A stretch of 42,387 nt of DNA from Anaerocolumna sp. (GTDB taxonomy: Bacteria > Bacillota > Clostridia > Lachnospirales > Lachnospiraceae), in NCBI GenBank assembly GCA_029239975.1, contig JARBTX010000029.1, positions 1-42,387 of the forward strand. Reading direction: 5' to 3'. Within the stretch, counting starts at the first letter, position 1; every line of letters starts with the position of its first letter. Both the position numbers and the translations under genes were made by a program. Shown here in pieces: positions 31,595 through 40,109 of this stretch. Below the pieces are notes generated by a model. That model saw nothing but the letters and a program-made list of their open reading frames with translations, searched no databases and was not told the origin of the DNA.

Positions 31595-32332
31595 ATGAAA
31601 GAGAACATATATGATGATAACATTTTTTATAAAAAATACAGTCAAATGAATCGCTCACAGCAAGGATTAACTGGTGCGGGGGAATGGGAGACTTTGAAAA
31701 AGTTACTCCCAGATTTTAATGGTAAACGTGTGCTTGATTTAGGATGTGGTTATGGCTGGCACTGCATATATGCAATGGAAAACGGTGCTTCTTCTGTTGT
31801 TGGGGTTGATATTTCTCATAAAATGTTAGAAACTGCAAAAGAAAAAACTCATTACTCCCAGATTGAGTATCAATGCTGTGCAATAGAAGATGTTGATTTC
31901 CCAGCGGAGAGCTTTGATGTAATACTAAGTTCACTTGCATTACATTATATAGAAGCCTACGAAGAATTAATAAAAAACTTATACCGAATGTTAAAACCTA
32001 ATGGTACACTCATTTTTACTGTTGAACATCCTATCTTTACCGCATACGGCACACAGGATTGGTTTTATAACGATAAAGGTGAAATTCTTCATTTCCCAGT
32101 TGATAACTATTCTTATGAAGGGAAACGAACTGCTATATTTTTAGGTGAAAAGGTTACAAAATATCATAGAACATTGACTACATATCTTAATACTTTATTG
32201 ACAGAAGGATTTTTAATTAATCACGTTGTGGAACCACAACCCCCTGAAGGCATGATGGATGCTCCTGGTATGAAAGACGAAATGCGTCGCCCAATGATGC
32301 TAATTGTTTCAGCAAGAAAAAATAGTATATAA
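31595..32332 (+). CDS. Class I SAM-dependent methyltransferase
   Basis: 245 residues from ATG 31595 with GAGAGGAGA upstream. It shows the Rossmann methyltransferase motifs: motif I VLDLGCGYGWHCIYAMENG, acidic motif II VVGVDIS, motif with CCAIEDVDFPAESFDVILSSLALHYI, and MLKPNGTLIFTVEHP. The opening (FYKKYSQMNRSQQGLTGAGEW) matches a common Firmicutes group with no proved substrate; small metabolites are likely. It is followed by a strong terminator and is probably a single-gene unit. Confidence 0.9.
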   Translation: MKENIYDDNIFYKKYSQMNRSQQGLTGAGEWETLKKLLPDFNGKRVLDLGCGYGWHCIYAMENGASSVVGVDISHKMLETAKEKTHYSQIEYQCCAIEDVDFPAESFDVILSSLALHYIEAYEELIKNLYRMLKPNGTLIFTVEHPIFTAYGTQDWFYNDKGEILHFPVDNYSYEGKRTAIFLGEKVTKYHRTLTTYLNTLLTEGFLINHVVEPQPPEGMMDAPGMKDEMRRPMMLIVSARKNSI

Positions 32333-32381
32333 AAATTAAGTAAATAAACTGAAAAGGAATACAAGTTTCCCTTTTCATAAA

Positions 32382-32432
32382 AATAAAAGTCATCTGAAGA
32401 TATTATATCAATAGATGACTTTTATTTTTTTA
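32382..32432. terminator. Intrinsic terminator after the methyltransferase
   Basis: AATAAAAGTCATCT pairs with AGATGACTTTTATT (32413-32426), followed by TTTTTT. Its core and loop (AAGTCATCT, then TCAATAGATGACTTT) closely resemble the terminator at 40712-40756. Confidence 0.85.
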
Positions 32433-32539
32433 AGGTATGTTATACAACCTATTAAAATACAGCGTTCATTAGAATTGTAAAGGTATCTTTAGTATCTTTA
32501 CCTTATTCAAGTCACAAACTTACTATAGGGATGATACTC

Positions 32540-33463
32540 CTAACGAAATACTTTGGTTTCTTTAAATCTTTCTCTATATTTTTTAGGTGAAATTCCAGTA
32601 ACTTTGGTAAATACTCTGGAGAAATAATCTGGGTCAGAAAAGCCTGTTTTGAACGCAATATCGGATATGTTTGACAATGAATTTATTAATAATTCTTTGG
32701 CGTCTGTTATACGAAGTTTATTGACATAACCTTTTACACTGTATCCAGTACGTTTCTTAAATATATGGTTAATATAAGAATCACTACAATGACAAAGAAT
32801 TTTTAACATGTTTACTTCAACGCCAGTTAGATAATTATTATTTATGTATTGAATACATTGTGATAAAACTAAGTCTTCGTTATAATTGTGCTTTTTTTTC
32901 AATAACTCCGCAGCATGATAATCAATGGATAATTTACCAAAACAACTCGCTAGGTAACTGGTGACAAAGTTAAAATGAATACAAAGTTCCTTCTCAAATT
33001 CAGGACTTAGATTCGTTTTTGTACTTAATTCAAAAAGTTCGGTTCCTACATCTACTTGTATTACGGAATTTCTGCAGACTCTTTTCAGTAGATATCTACT
33101 AATATCAGGTTCAGTGTTAAACATTCCCACATTAATAACACCTAAAAGTTTCTTATCATAAAAGATCGGGAATATTAATTCCACAGCACCTGCATGACAT
33201 ACACCTTTAAAATATTTTTCTTCTCGAAGACATTTTGTAATTATTTTACCTTTCATAGACTGACATTTCTGCATCAGTTTTTTATCAGACTTAATAAACA
33301 TACAAAATGGGTTTGTGTGAGCCATGTATGGTTGTAATACACGGTCTAAATCTTTATCTAGAGGTATAAATCCTGTAAAATCATTGATACAAATTTGTAT
33401 ATCAAACTTATCTTTAAGATAAGCCATATATTCTGATAAATAGTTGTGACTATGAAAAGACAT
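32540..33463 (-). CDS. AraC-family regulator with PocR sensor domain
   Basis: 307 residues, minus strand. The N-terminal 170 residues match the PocR ligand-binding domain, a PAS-related fold: FDIQICINDFTGF, an early Cys-rich section (PFCMFIK, QKCQSMKG, KCLREEKYFKGVCHAG) and ELIFPIFYDKKLLGVINVG. The C-terminus is a complete AraC DNA-binding domain (LKILCHCSDSYINHIFKKRTG, ISDIAFKTGFSDPDYFSRVF, SPKKYRERF). PocR proteins respond to small ligands such as diols or hydrocarbons. It reads away from the FAD oxidoreductase gene, which it most likely controls from the 295-bp shared gap. Confidence 0.88.
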   Translation of the reverse strand: MSFHSHNYLSEYMAYLKDKFDIQICINDFTGFIPLDKDLDRVLQPYMAHTNPFCMFIKSDKKLMQKCQSMKGKIITKCLREEKYFKGVCHAGAVELIFPIFYDKKLLGVINVGMFNTEPDISRYLLKRVCRNSVIQVDVGTELFELSTKTNLSPEFEKELCIHFNFVTSYLASCFGKLSIDYHAAELLKKKHNYNEDLVLSQCIQYINNNYLTGVEVNMLKILCHCSDSYINHIFKKRTGYSVKGYVNKLRITDAKELLINSLSNISDIAFKTGFSDPDYFSRVFTKVTGISPKKYRERFKETKVFR

Positions 33464-33758
33464 AAGGTTACCACTCTTTCTGTAGTGATTTTTAAATAAT
33501 CGAGAAGTGATTACTTTTAACGATTATCATACAACTAATGTGTAACTTTTAGCTGAAAATGCCCCTATAGGCATGATGAAGCAAAAAAATGTACTAATTG
33601 CATGATAGATTATTATATTTATTGCCGTTTTGTTTTATCTAATTATTATAAAATAATGTTGCAGAAAAGTCCAGAAAGTTAGCAGAATCATTAAGGAACA
33701 ATCTTAATTTTAACATTAAAATAAAATGGAAATATAAAATGTTGAAAGGATAGTGAAT
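33464..33758. promoter_or_regulatory. Divergent control region, PocR-AraC and FAD oxidoreductase
   Basis: A 295-bp AT-rich gap between divergent starts. A short palindrome, ATGCC-CCTATA-GGCAT, at 33559-33574 is a possible regulator site. I see no clear -35/-10 pair for the plus strand, which would fit a promoter that needs an AraC activator. No gene is present. Confidence 0.35.
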
Positions 33759-35483
33759 ATGAAGCAAATAAATCATAAAGTAGATTTATGCATCGTAGGT
33801 GGGGGAATGGCAGGTATATGTGCAGCCATAGCTGCGGCAAGGCATGGAATCAGTGTAGTTTTAATGCATGATAGGCCGGTTCTTGGAGGCAATGCTTCGT
33901 CTGAGATACGTATGTGGATTTGCGGTGCACATGGTGAAAATAATCGAGAAACAGGAATTCTAGAAGAAATTCAGTTGGAAAATTTGTATCGAAATCCAAC
34001 TCCAAGTTACTCCATATGGGATAGTGTTTTATACGAAAAAGTGAAAGCCGAGAAAAATATTAAATTATTGTTAAACTGTAGTTGTATTGAGACTAATGTT
34101 GAGAATAACATAATCAAATCAATTAAAGGATGGCAGTTAACTACGGAAACTTGGTACACGGTGGAAGCAAGATATTTTACTGATTGTTCAGGAGATAGTA
34201 TTCTTGCGGAGCTTTCGGGAGCTGAATATAGAATTGGCAGAGAAGCTAAAGCAGAGTTTAACGAATCAATCGAACCAGAAGTTAAGGATAAAAAGACAAT
34301 GGGAATGAGTTGCCTTTTTCAAATCAGAGAGACAGATAGACCACAAACATTTATTTCACCAACTTGGGCTGAGAAATATCCAACTGACAATGATTTGCCA
34401 TATAGAGAGCATGACACGGTTACAAATTTTTGGTGGATTGAACTAGGTGGTGAAGATGATTCAATTCATGATACAGAGGAACTAAGAGACAAACTTTTAC
34501 GAATCGTGTTTGGCATATGGGATCACATGAAGAACTATGGAGATCATGGTATGGAGAATTGGGTAATAGACTGGATAGGCTTCTTACCTGGTAAAAGAGA
34601 GAGCCGCAGATGTATGGGAGACTATATTCTGACACAGAATGATGTGGAAGCAGAGGGGAAATTTGATGATATAGTAGCTTATGGTGGCTGGAGTATGGAT
34701 GATCATTTTCCAGAAGGATTTTGTTATAAGTTAGGTTACCCAACTATTTTTCATGCTGCACCATCACCATTTGGAATTCCGTATCGATGTCTTTACTCAA
34801 GGAATATTAATAATTTATTCTTTGCAGGAAGAAATATTAGTGCAACTCATGCAGCCTTAAGTGCTACTAGAGTTATGGGAACTTGTGCAATCATGGGCCA
34901 AGCAGTGGGAACAGCGGCAGCGATTGCCGCTATGAAAAATTTATCGCCAAAAGATATTTACGAACAAGAAATTAAAAACTTGCAGCAAATGCTTATGGAA
35001 GATGACTGTTATTTGCCTTGGCAAAAGAGAGATGTATCAAATCTATCTGAAAAAGCTAATTTATCATCCTTATCAGGTACCCCACAAAATCTAAATAATG
35101 GATATGATAGGCCAATCGGTGGCGATGATAATGGCTTTATTGGAAATTTAGGAGACTGGATTGAATATAGGTTTAACAATGAGCATGAGATAACAGAACT
35201 AAGGCTTGTGTTTGATAGTAATATGAATAGAAAGATACATAATATGCCATGTAATTACCCGCTAATCCAAAATGATTTTCATGTCCCTGAAACTATGGTA
35301 AGAGAATTTAGAATTGAAATTCTAGATGAAAATGATAAATGGACAATCATTTATGAAATAAAAGAAAATTACCAAAGACTAGTAAAGATTAATTTAAAAG
35401 TGAAGACTAAAGCAATCAGATTAATACCAGTTCGTACCTGGGGTGCAGAAAAAGCACATATATTCTCTTGGGATTTAAAATGA
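33759..35483 (+). CDS. FAD-dependent oxidoreductase with C-terminal beta-sandwich
   Basis: 574 residues from ATG 33759 (GAAAGGA upstream; a GTG at 33753 is too close to it). The N-terminal Rossmann motif is VDLCIVGGGMAGICAAIAAARHG, with VVLMHDRPVLGGNASSEIRM placing FAD. A later stretch, NLFFAGRNISATHAALSATRVMGTCAIMGQAVGTAAAIA, is the conserved C-terminal FAD segment of this PF12831-like family. After about residue 440 comes an added domain of about 130 residues (RPIGGDDNGFIGNLGDWIEYRF, ITELRLVFDSNMNRK) that looks like a galactose-binding beta-sandwich. Enzymes of this family often sit in carbohydrate or uronate pathways, but the substrate is unproved. No signal peptide. Confidence 0.85.
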   Translation: MKQINHKVDLCIVGGGMAGICAAIAAARHGISVVLMHDRPVLGGNASSEIRMWICGAHGENNRETGILEEIQLENLYRNPTPSYSIWDSVLYEKVKAEKNIKLLLNCSCIETNVENNIIKSIKGWQLTTETWYTVEARYFTDCSGDSILAELSGAEYRIGREAKAEFNESIEPEVKDKKTMGMSCLFQIRETDRPQTFISPTWAEKYPTDNDLPYREHDTVTNFWWIELGGEDDSIHDTEELRDKLLRIVFGIWDHMKNYGDHGMENWVIDWIGFLPGKRESRRCMGDYILTQNDVEAEGKFDDIVAYGGWSMDDHFPEGFCYKLGYPTIFHAAPSPFGIPYRCLYSRNINNLFFAGRNISATHAALSATRVMGTCAIMGQAVGTAAAIAAMKNLSPKDIYEQEIKNLQQMLMEDDCYLPWQKRDVSNLSEKANLSSLSGTPQNLNNGYDRPIGGDDNGFIGNLGDWIEYRFNNEHEITELRLVFDSNMNRKIHNMPCNYPLIQNDFHVPETMVREFRIEILDENDKWTIIYEIKENYQRLVKINLKVKTKAIRLIPVRTWGAEKAHIFSWDLK

Positions 35484-35497
35484 GACTGTTCAGAACG

Positions 35498-35524
35498 ATA
35501 TGTAAAACTATCCAATTTACATAT
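35498..35524 (+). repeat. Small hairpin after the FAD oxidoreductase
   Basis: ATATGTAAA and TTTACATAT form a 9-bp stem with a 9-nt loop, about 15 nt after the stop codon. No T-run follows. Probably an RNA 3' structure; the stronger hairpin at 35617-35662 is the better terminator. Confidence 0.4.
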
Positions 35525-35622
35525 AGGGATTCGTTTTGGAATCGTTGTATAGACTTTAAAGTGCTTTGAATACAGGGCTTACATGATGATACAATTAACA
35601 AAATAATAGTTAAAAAAATTTA

Positions 35623-35657
35623 TCCCTCGGTATGTTATATAGAAACATATCGAGGGA
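35623..35657. terminator. Hairpin between the FAD oxidoreductase and the remnant
   Basis: TCCCTCGGTATGTT against AACATATCGAGGGA, 14 pairs with one G-T, with a 7-nt loop; A-rich on the left (TAAAAAAATT) and AATTTCT on the right, so it should end transcripts from both sides. Confidence 0.65.
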
Positions 35658-35755
35658 ATTTCTAATCAAACATTAGGTTACCAATTGATGTAGATGGTAT
35701 TTCAGGTCAGTTTTTTCTAAATCAATGAAAAATTAATTCCAAGAGAAAATAAGAA

Positions 35756-36010
35756 TTACATTGGTCTCGAACTCTGATCTATCAATATTTGTTGAATCTT
35801 TTTTACTTCAAGATTTCTTGGTAATACATTCTCTTTTACACAAAGAGCTGCAGCAATACCAACTGCTTGACCCATGTTCACACAGATAGGCATAACACGG
35901 TAATAATCCACTTCGATACAATTTGTCATATTGCAGGTAACAATCATTGATGAAATATTCTTCCATTGTTTTCTCCTACAAACAAAAACGTTATTGATTT
36001 TATTGTGCTT
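35756..36010 (-). pseudogene. 3' tail of a second FAD-dependent oxidoreductase
   Basis: On the minus strand an open stretch ends at TAA 35756-35758. It reads NNVFVCRRKQWKNISS, then DYYRVMPICVNMGQAVGIAAALCVKE and LEVKKIQQILIDQ. This matches the last 80 or so residues of PF12831-type oxidoreductases, the segment corresponding to NLFFAGRNISATH...MGQAVGTAAAIA in the neighbouring intact gene. The first 400 or more residues are missing: upstream the frame runs directly into the end of the LysR gene. The GRN FAD-contact motif is already changed to CRR. A deletion therefore joined this tail to the LysR gene. It could not bind FAD. Confidence 0.65.
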
Positions 36011-36014
36011 AATG

Positions 36015-36896
36015 TTACCTGTTCAAAATGAACGTATTAAAGAAGTTCTTTATAAGCGTAATACACTGGGTTACGTTTTGGCGTAAGTAACCTTCTTGCC
36101 ATTCTAGATACACATAACGTTTCATAGAGAAGTCGGTTATTGTTCGAAGTTCAAGGCCGCCTTCCACAAAGGAGTTTCCCCAGGTTTTTTCAGGAATGAA
36201 AGCAATGCCTAAGTTTTTTCGAAGTAGTTCTCGTAAAATTACTGGATTATCTGCTTGAATAGTTACAAAGAGATTAACACCTTTTAACTTACATTGCTCT
36301 GTGATAGTATTCTCCAAAGACCAACTAGAGTTTAAACTAATGAATTCTTCCTTTATTAAATCGGATAGTTGAATGGTATCCTTATTATTTAGTATATGTT
36401 TTTTAGGAAGTGCAAGGAGAATATCTTCTTCTAGCAATAGAAACGAGTTCACTTTATCTTGTGGTTTTGACAATGCAATAATCTTTAAATCCATATCTTG
36501 ACTATTTTGAACTATATTATTCCATTGATAAATACGAAATAATATATCTTTCGTATTGCCTTTTAAATATACAAGAAGATCTGGCAAATAAAGAGAGGCA
36601 CAGCCAACAAATATACGTAATTCACGGCGTACTGTTTGATTCCTTTCTTTCATTTCATCATTGGCACTACGTAAAGATTCTTTTATTTTTTGGACACAGT
36701 TTAAAAAAATAAAACCATTTTCATTTAAAATGATATGTTTACCATTTCTTTGAAATAATGGGTACCCTACTTCAGCTTCAAGTCTTTTAATGGTTTGACT
36801 TAAAGAAGACTGTGATATGTATAATTGTTCTGCAGCTTTGGTTACATTCATTGTTGTAGCCACTATTTCAAAATATTCTAATTGCTGTATATCCAT
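36015..36896 (-). CDS. LysR-family transcriptional regulator
   Basis: 293 residues, minus strand. The N-terminal winged helix is typical (IQQLEYFEIVATTMNVTKAAEQLYISQSSLSQTIKRLEAEVGYPLFQR), then a linker helix and a periplasmic-binding-protein-like effector domain in two lobes (RRELRIFVGCASLYLPDLLVYL; FISLNSSWSLENTITEQC; NPVILRELLRKNLGIAFIPE). It should act as a tetramer. It diverges from an AEC transporter with a 135-bp gap and so probably controls the transporter and the SGNH hydrolase. Its other neighbour is the 3' remnant of an oxidoreductase; the original operon order here may have been changed by that deletion. Confidence 0.9.
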   Translation of the reverse strand: MDIQQLEYFEIVATTMNVTKAAEQLYISQSSLSQTIKRLEAEVGYPLFQRNGKHIILNENGFIFLNCVQKIKESLRSANDEMKERNQTVRRELRIFVGCASLYLPDLLVYLKGNTKDILFRIYQWNNIVQNSQDMDLKIIALSKPQDKVNSFLLLEEDILLALPKKHILNNKDTIQLSDLIKEEFISLNSSWSLENTITEQCKLKGVNLFVTIQADNPVILRELLRKNLGIAFIPEKTWGNSFVEGGLELRTITDFSMKRYVYLEWQEGYLRQNVTQCITLIKNFFNTFILNR

Positions 36897-37031
36897 AATT
36901 TTTCACCTATATTATAACGAATGTATATTATTGTTAACTAATATAGATAGTATCATATAAATATTAGACACGCAAGTATGGTAATGTTATGATAATTTCA
37001 TAAATAAAGGAAGGTAAATAAAGGATACGGC

Positions 37032-37946
37032 ATGACTATTGTGATTTTACTTATAAAAAAACTCATTACCATGTTAATATTTATGGTAATTGGTGGAATC
37101 CTTTATAAAAGAAAATATATTTCTGAAGAAGGAAGCAAAAGCCTAGCGAATCTCCTCATTCGATTAGTTTTACCTTGTGTAATTATAAATGGATTTTTGG
37201 TAGAGAGAACATCAGAGAAGATAAAAATATTTTTAATAAGTGTTATTTATTCAATATTGCTGTTATTATTATCTATCATAATTGCAAGATTAATTTTTAA
37301 AAAAGACCCTATAGCACATTTTGGAACAGCGTTTTCGAATGCTGGGTTTTTCGGGATTCCAGTAATAGTAGCAGTTCTTGATTATGATGCTGTATTTTAC
37401 ATAGTACCATTTATTGCTTGTTTAAATATATTGCAATGGACATATGGAGTTGCCATATTAAAAGAGAAAAGAATACAAATTAATCTAAAGAATATATTAA
37501 TTTCACCTTTTATGATTGGATTTATGATAGGAATTATTGTATTCTTAAGTGGAATAGATATACCTGATATACCAAGAGATATTATAGGGAGCTTTGTAGG
37601 CTTAAATACACCGTTAGCTATGATGGTTTCGGGTGTGTATCTGGCTAAGGCAGATTTAAAGACAATGTTTCATTCCATAAGATTATACAAAGTGGCGTTT
37701 ATTAGATTGTTATTGATACCAACTTTTTCTATACCACTTCTTAGTATTTTAGCCAAAGAATATTATGATGTAATGGTTTGTTTATTCCTTGCCAGTGCAT
37801 GTCCTGTTGGAACGAATGTAGCCGTATATGCACAACTACATAATAAAGATTATGTTTATGCCGTGGAAACAGTAGTAATGTCTACATTACTTTCTATTTG
37901 TTCCATTCCGATATATATGACAATCATTCAAATAATATGGCATTAA
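37032..37946 (+). CDS. AEC-family transporter (auxin efflux carrier superfamily)
   Basis: 304 residues from ATG 37032 with AAAGGA upstream. About ten hydrophobic segments in two groups of five, split by a charged middle section, as usual for the AEC fold. Family marks: NLLIRLVLPCVIINGF in the second segment, AFSNAGFFGIPV (the Asn-Gly-Phe helix break), and ASACPVGTNVAVYAQLHNKD near the end. Bacterial AEC proteins move small carboxylates such as malate or malonate; the direction and substrate are not clear here. The next gene starts 24 bp later, in the same unit. Confidence 0.88.
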   Translation: MTIVILLIKKLITMLIFMVIGGILYKRKYISEEGSKSLANLLIRLVLPCVIINGFLVERTSEKIKIFLISVIYSILLLLLSIIIARLIFKKDPIAHFGTAFSNAGFFGIPVIVAVLDYDAVFYIVPFIACLNILQWTYGVAILKEKRIQINLKNILISPFMIGFMIGIIVFLSGIDIPDIPRDIIGSFVGLNTPLAMMVSGVYLAKADLKTMFHSIRLYKVAFIRLLLIPTFSIPLLSILAKEYYDVMVCLFLASACPVGTNVAVYAQLHNKDYVYAVETVVMSTLLSICSIPIYMTIIQIIWH

Positions 37947-37970
37947 TTTTATAGAAAAGAGGATAATTTT

Positions 37971-38609
37971 ATGACACCTGAACTGAAAAAAGAAACAGAT
38001 AGAAAATTGGACCTATATCGCGAACGAAATAAATCTGTTATAAAGGGGCAGATTCTTTTTACTGGATCCTCTCTTATGGAAATGTTTCCGATAGAAGATT
38101 TTATTAAGGAGATAGGTAGTGAGTATGTGATTTATAACCGAGGAGTAGGTGGTTATAAAACAGAAGATTTAGAAGCAGCTCTGGATGTTTGTGTATTTGA
38201 ACTTTCTCCAGCTAGAATATTTATTAACATTGGTACAAATGACTTAAGTGATCCTGACATATCAATTTCAACAATGATTGAAAACTACGATAGAATTCTT
38301 ACAAAGATTAAAGAACAGCTTCCGAAAGTAGAACTCTATTTGATGGCGTATTATCCAGTTAATTATGATGCTGCTCCGGATGAAGTGAAGCCAGGTTTAT
38401 TAATTCGTACTAATGAAAAAATTAATGAAGCAAATAGAGAAGTTGAAAAACTCGCTTTGAAACATGGAGCTAGATATATTGATGTGAATGATAATTTGAA
38501 GGATAATGCAGGTAATTTAAAAAGTGAATATACCATTGAAGGTATACATATCAAACGAGAAGGATATTTAGCTATTTTGGATGATGTGATGAAGTACTTG
38601 AAGGAATAA
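37971..38609 (+). CDS. SGNH/GDSL-type hydrolase
   Basis: 212 residues from ATG 37971 with AGAGGA upstream. SGNH blocks: FTGSSLMEMF (nucleophile Ser34 in block I), NRGVGGYKTEDL (Gly, block II), INIGTNDLSD (Asn, block III) and EGIHIKREGY (His, block V). Block V usually reads D-G-x-H; here Glu replaces the Asp, so the triad may be altered or only Ser-His. No signal peptide: the enzyme should deacylate a cytosolic ester, such as an acetylated sugar or a lipid. It follows the AEC transporter gene by 24 bp and ends at a strong hairpin. Confidence 0.85.
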   Translation: MTPELKKETDRKLDLYRERNKSVIKGQILFTGSSLMEMFPIEDFIKEIGSEYVIYNRGVGGYKTEDLEAALDVCVFELSPARIFINIGTNDLSDPDISISTMIENYDRILTKIKEQLPKVELYLMAYYPVNYDAAPDEVKPGLLIRTNEKINEANREVEKLALKHGARYIDVNDNLKDNAGNLKSEYTIEGIHIKREGYLAILDDVMKYLKE

Positions 38610-38634
38610 GATATAGAAAATATAGAGAAAAAGG

Positions 38635-38673
38635 AAAAAAGGATAATAGTTTATAAGGCTATTATTCTTTTTT
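38635..38673 (+). terminator. Intrinsic terminator after the SGNH hydrolase
   Basis: AAAAAAGGATAATAG pairs with CTATTATTCTTTTTT over 15 bases (one G-T pair) with a 9-nt loop, ending in its own T-run. Confidence 0.85.
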
Positions 38674-38776
38674 GTTATGATTATTTCTTTCTCTGTTTCA
38701 GGATAAGGACCATTATGGAGTTTCATGGTAAATGAATCAATTGAAATAGATTAAATCAATATTATATCAGAGACTC

Positions 38777-38828
38777 TTGACAAAACAGACCACATGGTTT
38801 ATTATTTAAATATAGACCACGTGGTCTA
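38777..38828 (+). promoter_or_regulatory. Promoter with two TetR operators
   Basis: TTGACA (38777-38782), 17-bp spacer, TATTAT (38800-38805). Operator 1, AGACCACATGGTTT (38787-38800), fills the spacer. Operator 2, TAGACCACGTGGTCTA (38813-38828), is a perfect palindrome just after the -10 and next to the ribosome site. The centres are 27 bp apart. The TetR gene is the second gene of this operon. Confidence 0.85.
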
Positions 38829-38840
38829 AAGGAGGCTTTG

Positions 38841-40109
38841 ATGAATATTATATTTTTATGTTTGGGTTCAAGAGGAGATGTGCAGCCTTATGTTGCTATA
38901 GGTAAGACAGCGACAGAACTAGGTCATAAGGTTACTATATGTACTGGAAAAACATTTGAAAAATTTGTTAGGGAAAATGGCTTGGAATTTAAAGAATGTA
39001 GTTTGGATTTAATGGCGATATTGCAAACAAAAGAAGGGAAGCAAGTGTTTGAAGAAGGTATGAAGCATCCCGTTAAAGCACTACAATATGCTAAACAAGT
39101 AATTAATCCTTTATATAGAAAAGCAATGACAGAATTTTATTCTGCTTGTCAAACGAAAGATGTAATTATTTATCATCCGAAAGCATTTGGAGCAGTTGAT
39201 ATAGCAGAGAAATTAGGTATTCTATGTATATCTATGCCACCAATACCAATTATTTATCCGATAAAGAGTTTCCCAAACCTTGCAATTACAACTAAAAATC
39301 TAGGAGAAACGTTAAATAAATTAACCTACATGGTGGCTAATAAAGGTGCTGAAAGTAACAATATTAATGATATTAACGAGTTTAGAGTAGAAGAACTACA
39401 TTTGAAAAAGAGAAAACCTGGTGAGTATATGATTAAACGAAACGGTTGTATAATACCAATTATATATCCAATTTCTAAAAGTCTCTTTCTGAATATTAAG
39501 GAATTTGAAGAACCTGTATATTTATCAGGGTTTCCTGTGTTAGAAGACGGGACACCCATTGATGAAGAAACAGAAGAATTTTTAAAGAATGGTAAACCAC
39601 CAATCATAGTAACTTTTTCATCCATGCCACTTAAAAATCCAACGGCATTTGTGGAAAAAATAGCTGCTTCCTTAACATCAAGTGGAGATAGAGGGATTAT
39701 TATCATCGGAAATAGTGGAGTTACCATGTCTTCGAATGAAAGTATTCTAATAAAGCAATTTCTACCACATGATGCGGTCTTTAAACGAGCAAAAGGAATT
39801 TTGCATCATGGTGGTGTTGGTACAATGGCTGCAGCGCTACGAAGTGGAATCCCACAGGTGATAATGCCATTTAATGTAGACCAGCCGTTTTGGGCAAAGA
39901 GATTATTTGACTTGGGTTACTCATTAAAACCTCTAAAAGAAAGTGATACCGTTGATGAGTTTGTAAATAGATTTTATGCAATGAATCAAGAAGATGTAAT
40001 TCGTCAGTCGCAGAAAATTGCTCTTATTTTAAATCAGGAACAGGCGAACCATAATGCTGTATCCTATATAGAAAAGTTATATAAGGAATGGAACAATCAA
40101 AATGAATAA
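38841..40109 (+). CDS. UGT/MGT-family glycosyltransferase (GT1)
   Basis: 422 residues; ATG 38841 is set by AGGAGG (38830-38835), with a TTG directly before it being less likely. GT-B fold: N-terminal IIFLCLGSRGDVQPYVAIGKTATELGHKVTI and the C-terminal nucleotide-sugar site HHGGVGTMAAALRSGIPQVIMPFNVDQPFWAKRL, with the family's HHGG and D/Q positions. Relatives add glucose or rhamnose to lipids, sterols or hydrophobic antibiotics such as macrolides. Its strict pairing with a TetR repressor that senses small molecules suggests detoxification of a hydrophobic compound (inference). It overlaps the TetR gene by 8 bp. Confidence 0.9.
   Translation: MNIIFLCLGSRGDVQPYVAIGKTATELGHKVTICTGKTFEKFVRENGLEFKECSLDLMAILQTKEGKQVFEEGMKHPVKALQYAKQVINPLYRKAMTEFYSACQTKDVIIYHPKAFGAVDIAEKLGILCISMPPIPIIYPIKSFPNLAITTKNLGETLNKLTYMVANKGAESNNINDINEFRVEELHLKKRKPGEYMIKRNGCIIPIIYPISKSLFLNIKEFEEPVYLSGFPVLEDGTPIDEETEEFLKNGKPPIIVTFSSMPLKNPTAFVEKIAASLTSSGDRGIIIIGNSGVTMSSNESILIKQFLPHDAVFKRAKGILHHGGVGTMAAALRSGIPQVIMPFNVDQPFWAKRLFDLGYSLKPLKESDTVDEFVNRFYAMNQEDVIRQSQKIALILNQEQANHNAVSYIEKLYKEWNNQNE

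Noticed and set aside
35956..35992. Start of a new minus-strand gene at ATGGAAGAATATTTC with an AGGAGA site
   Set aside because: The frame gives 52 Cys-rich codons without family pattern, while the neighbouring frame carries the clear oxidoreductase tail.
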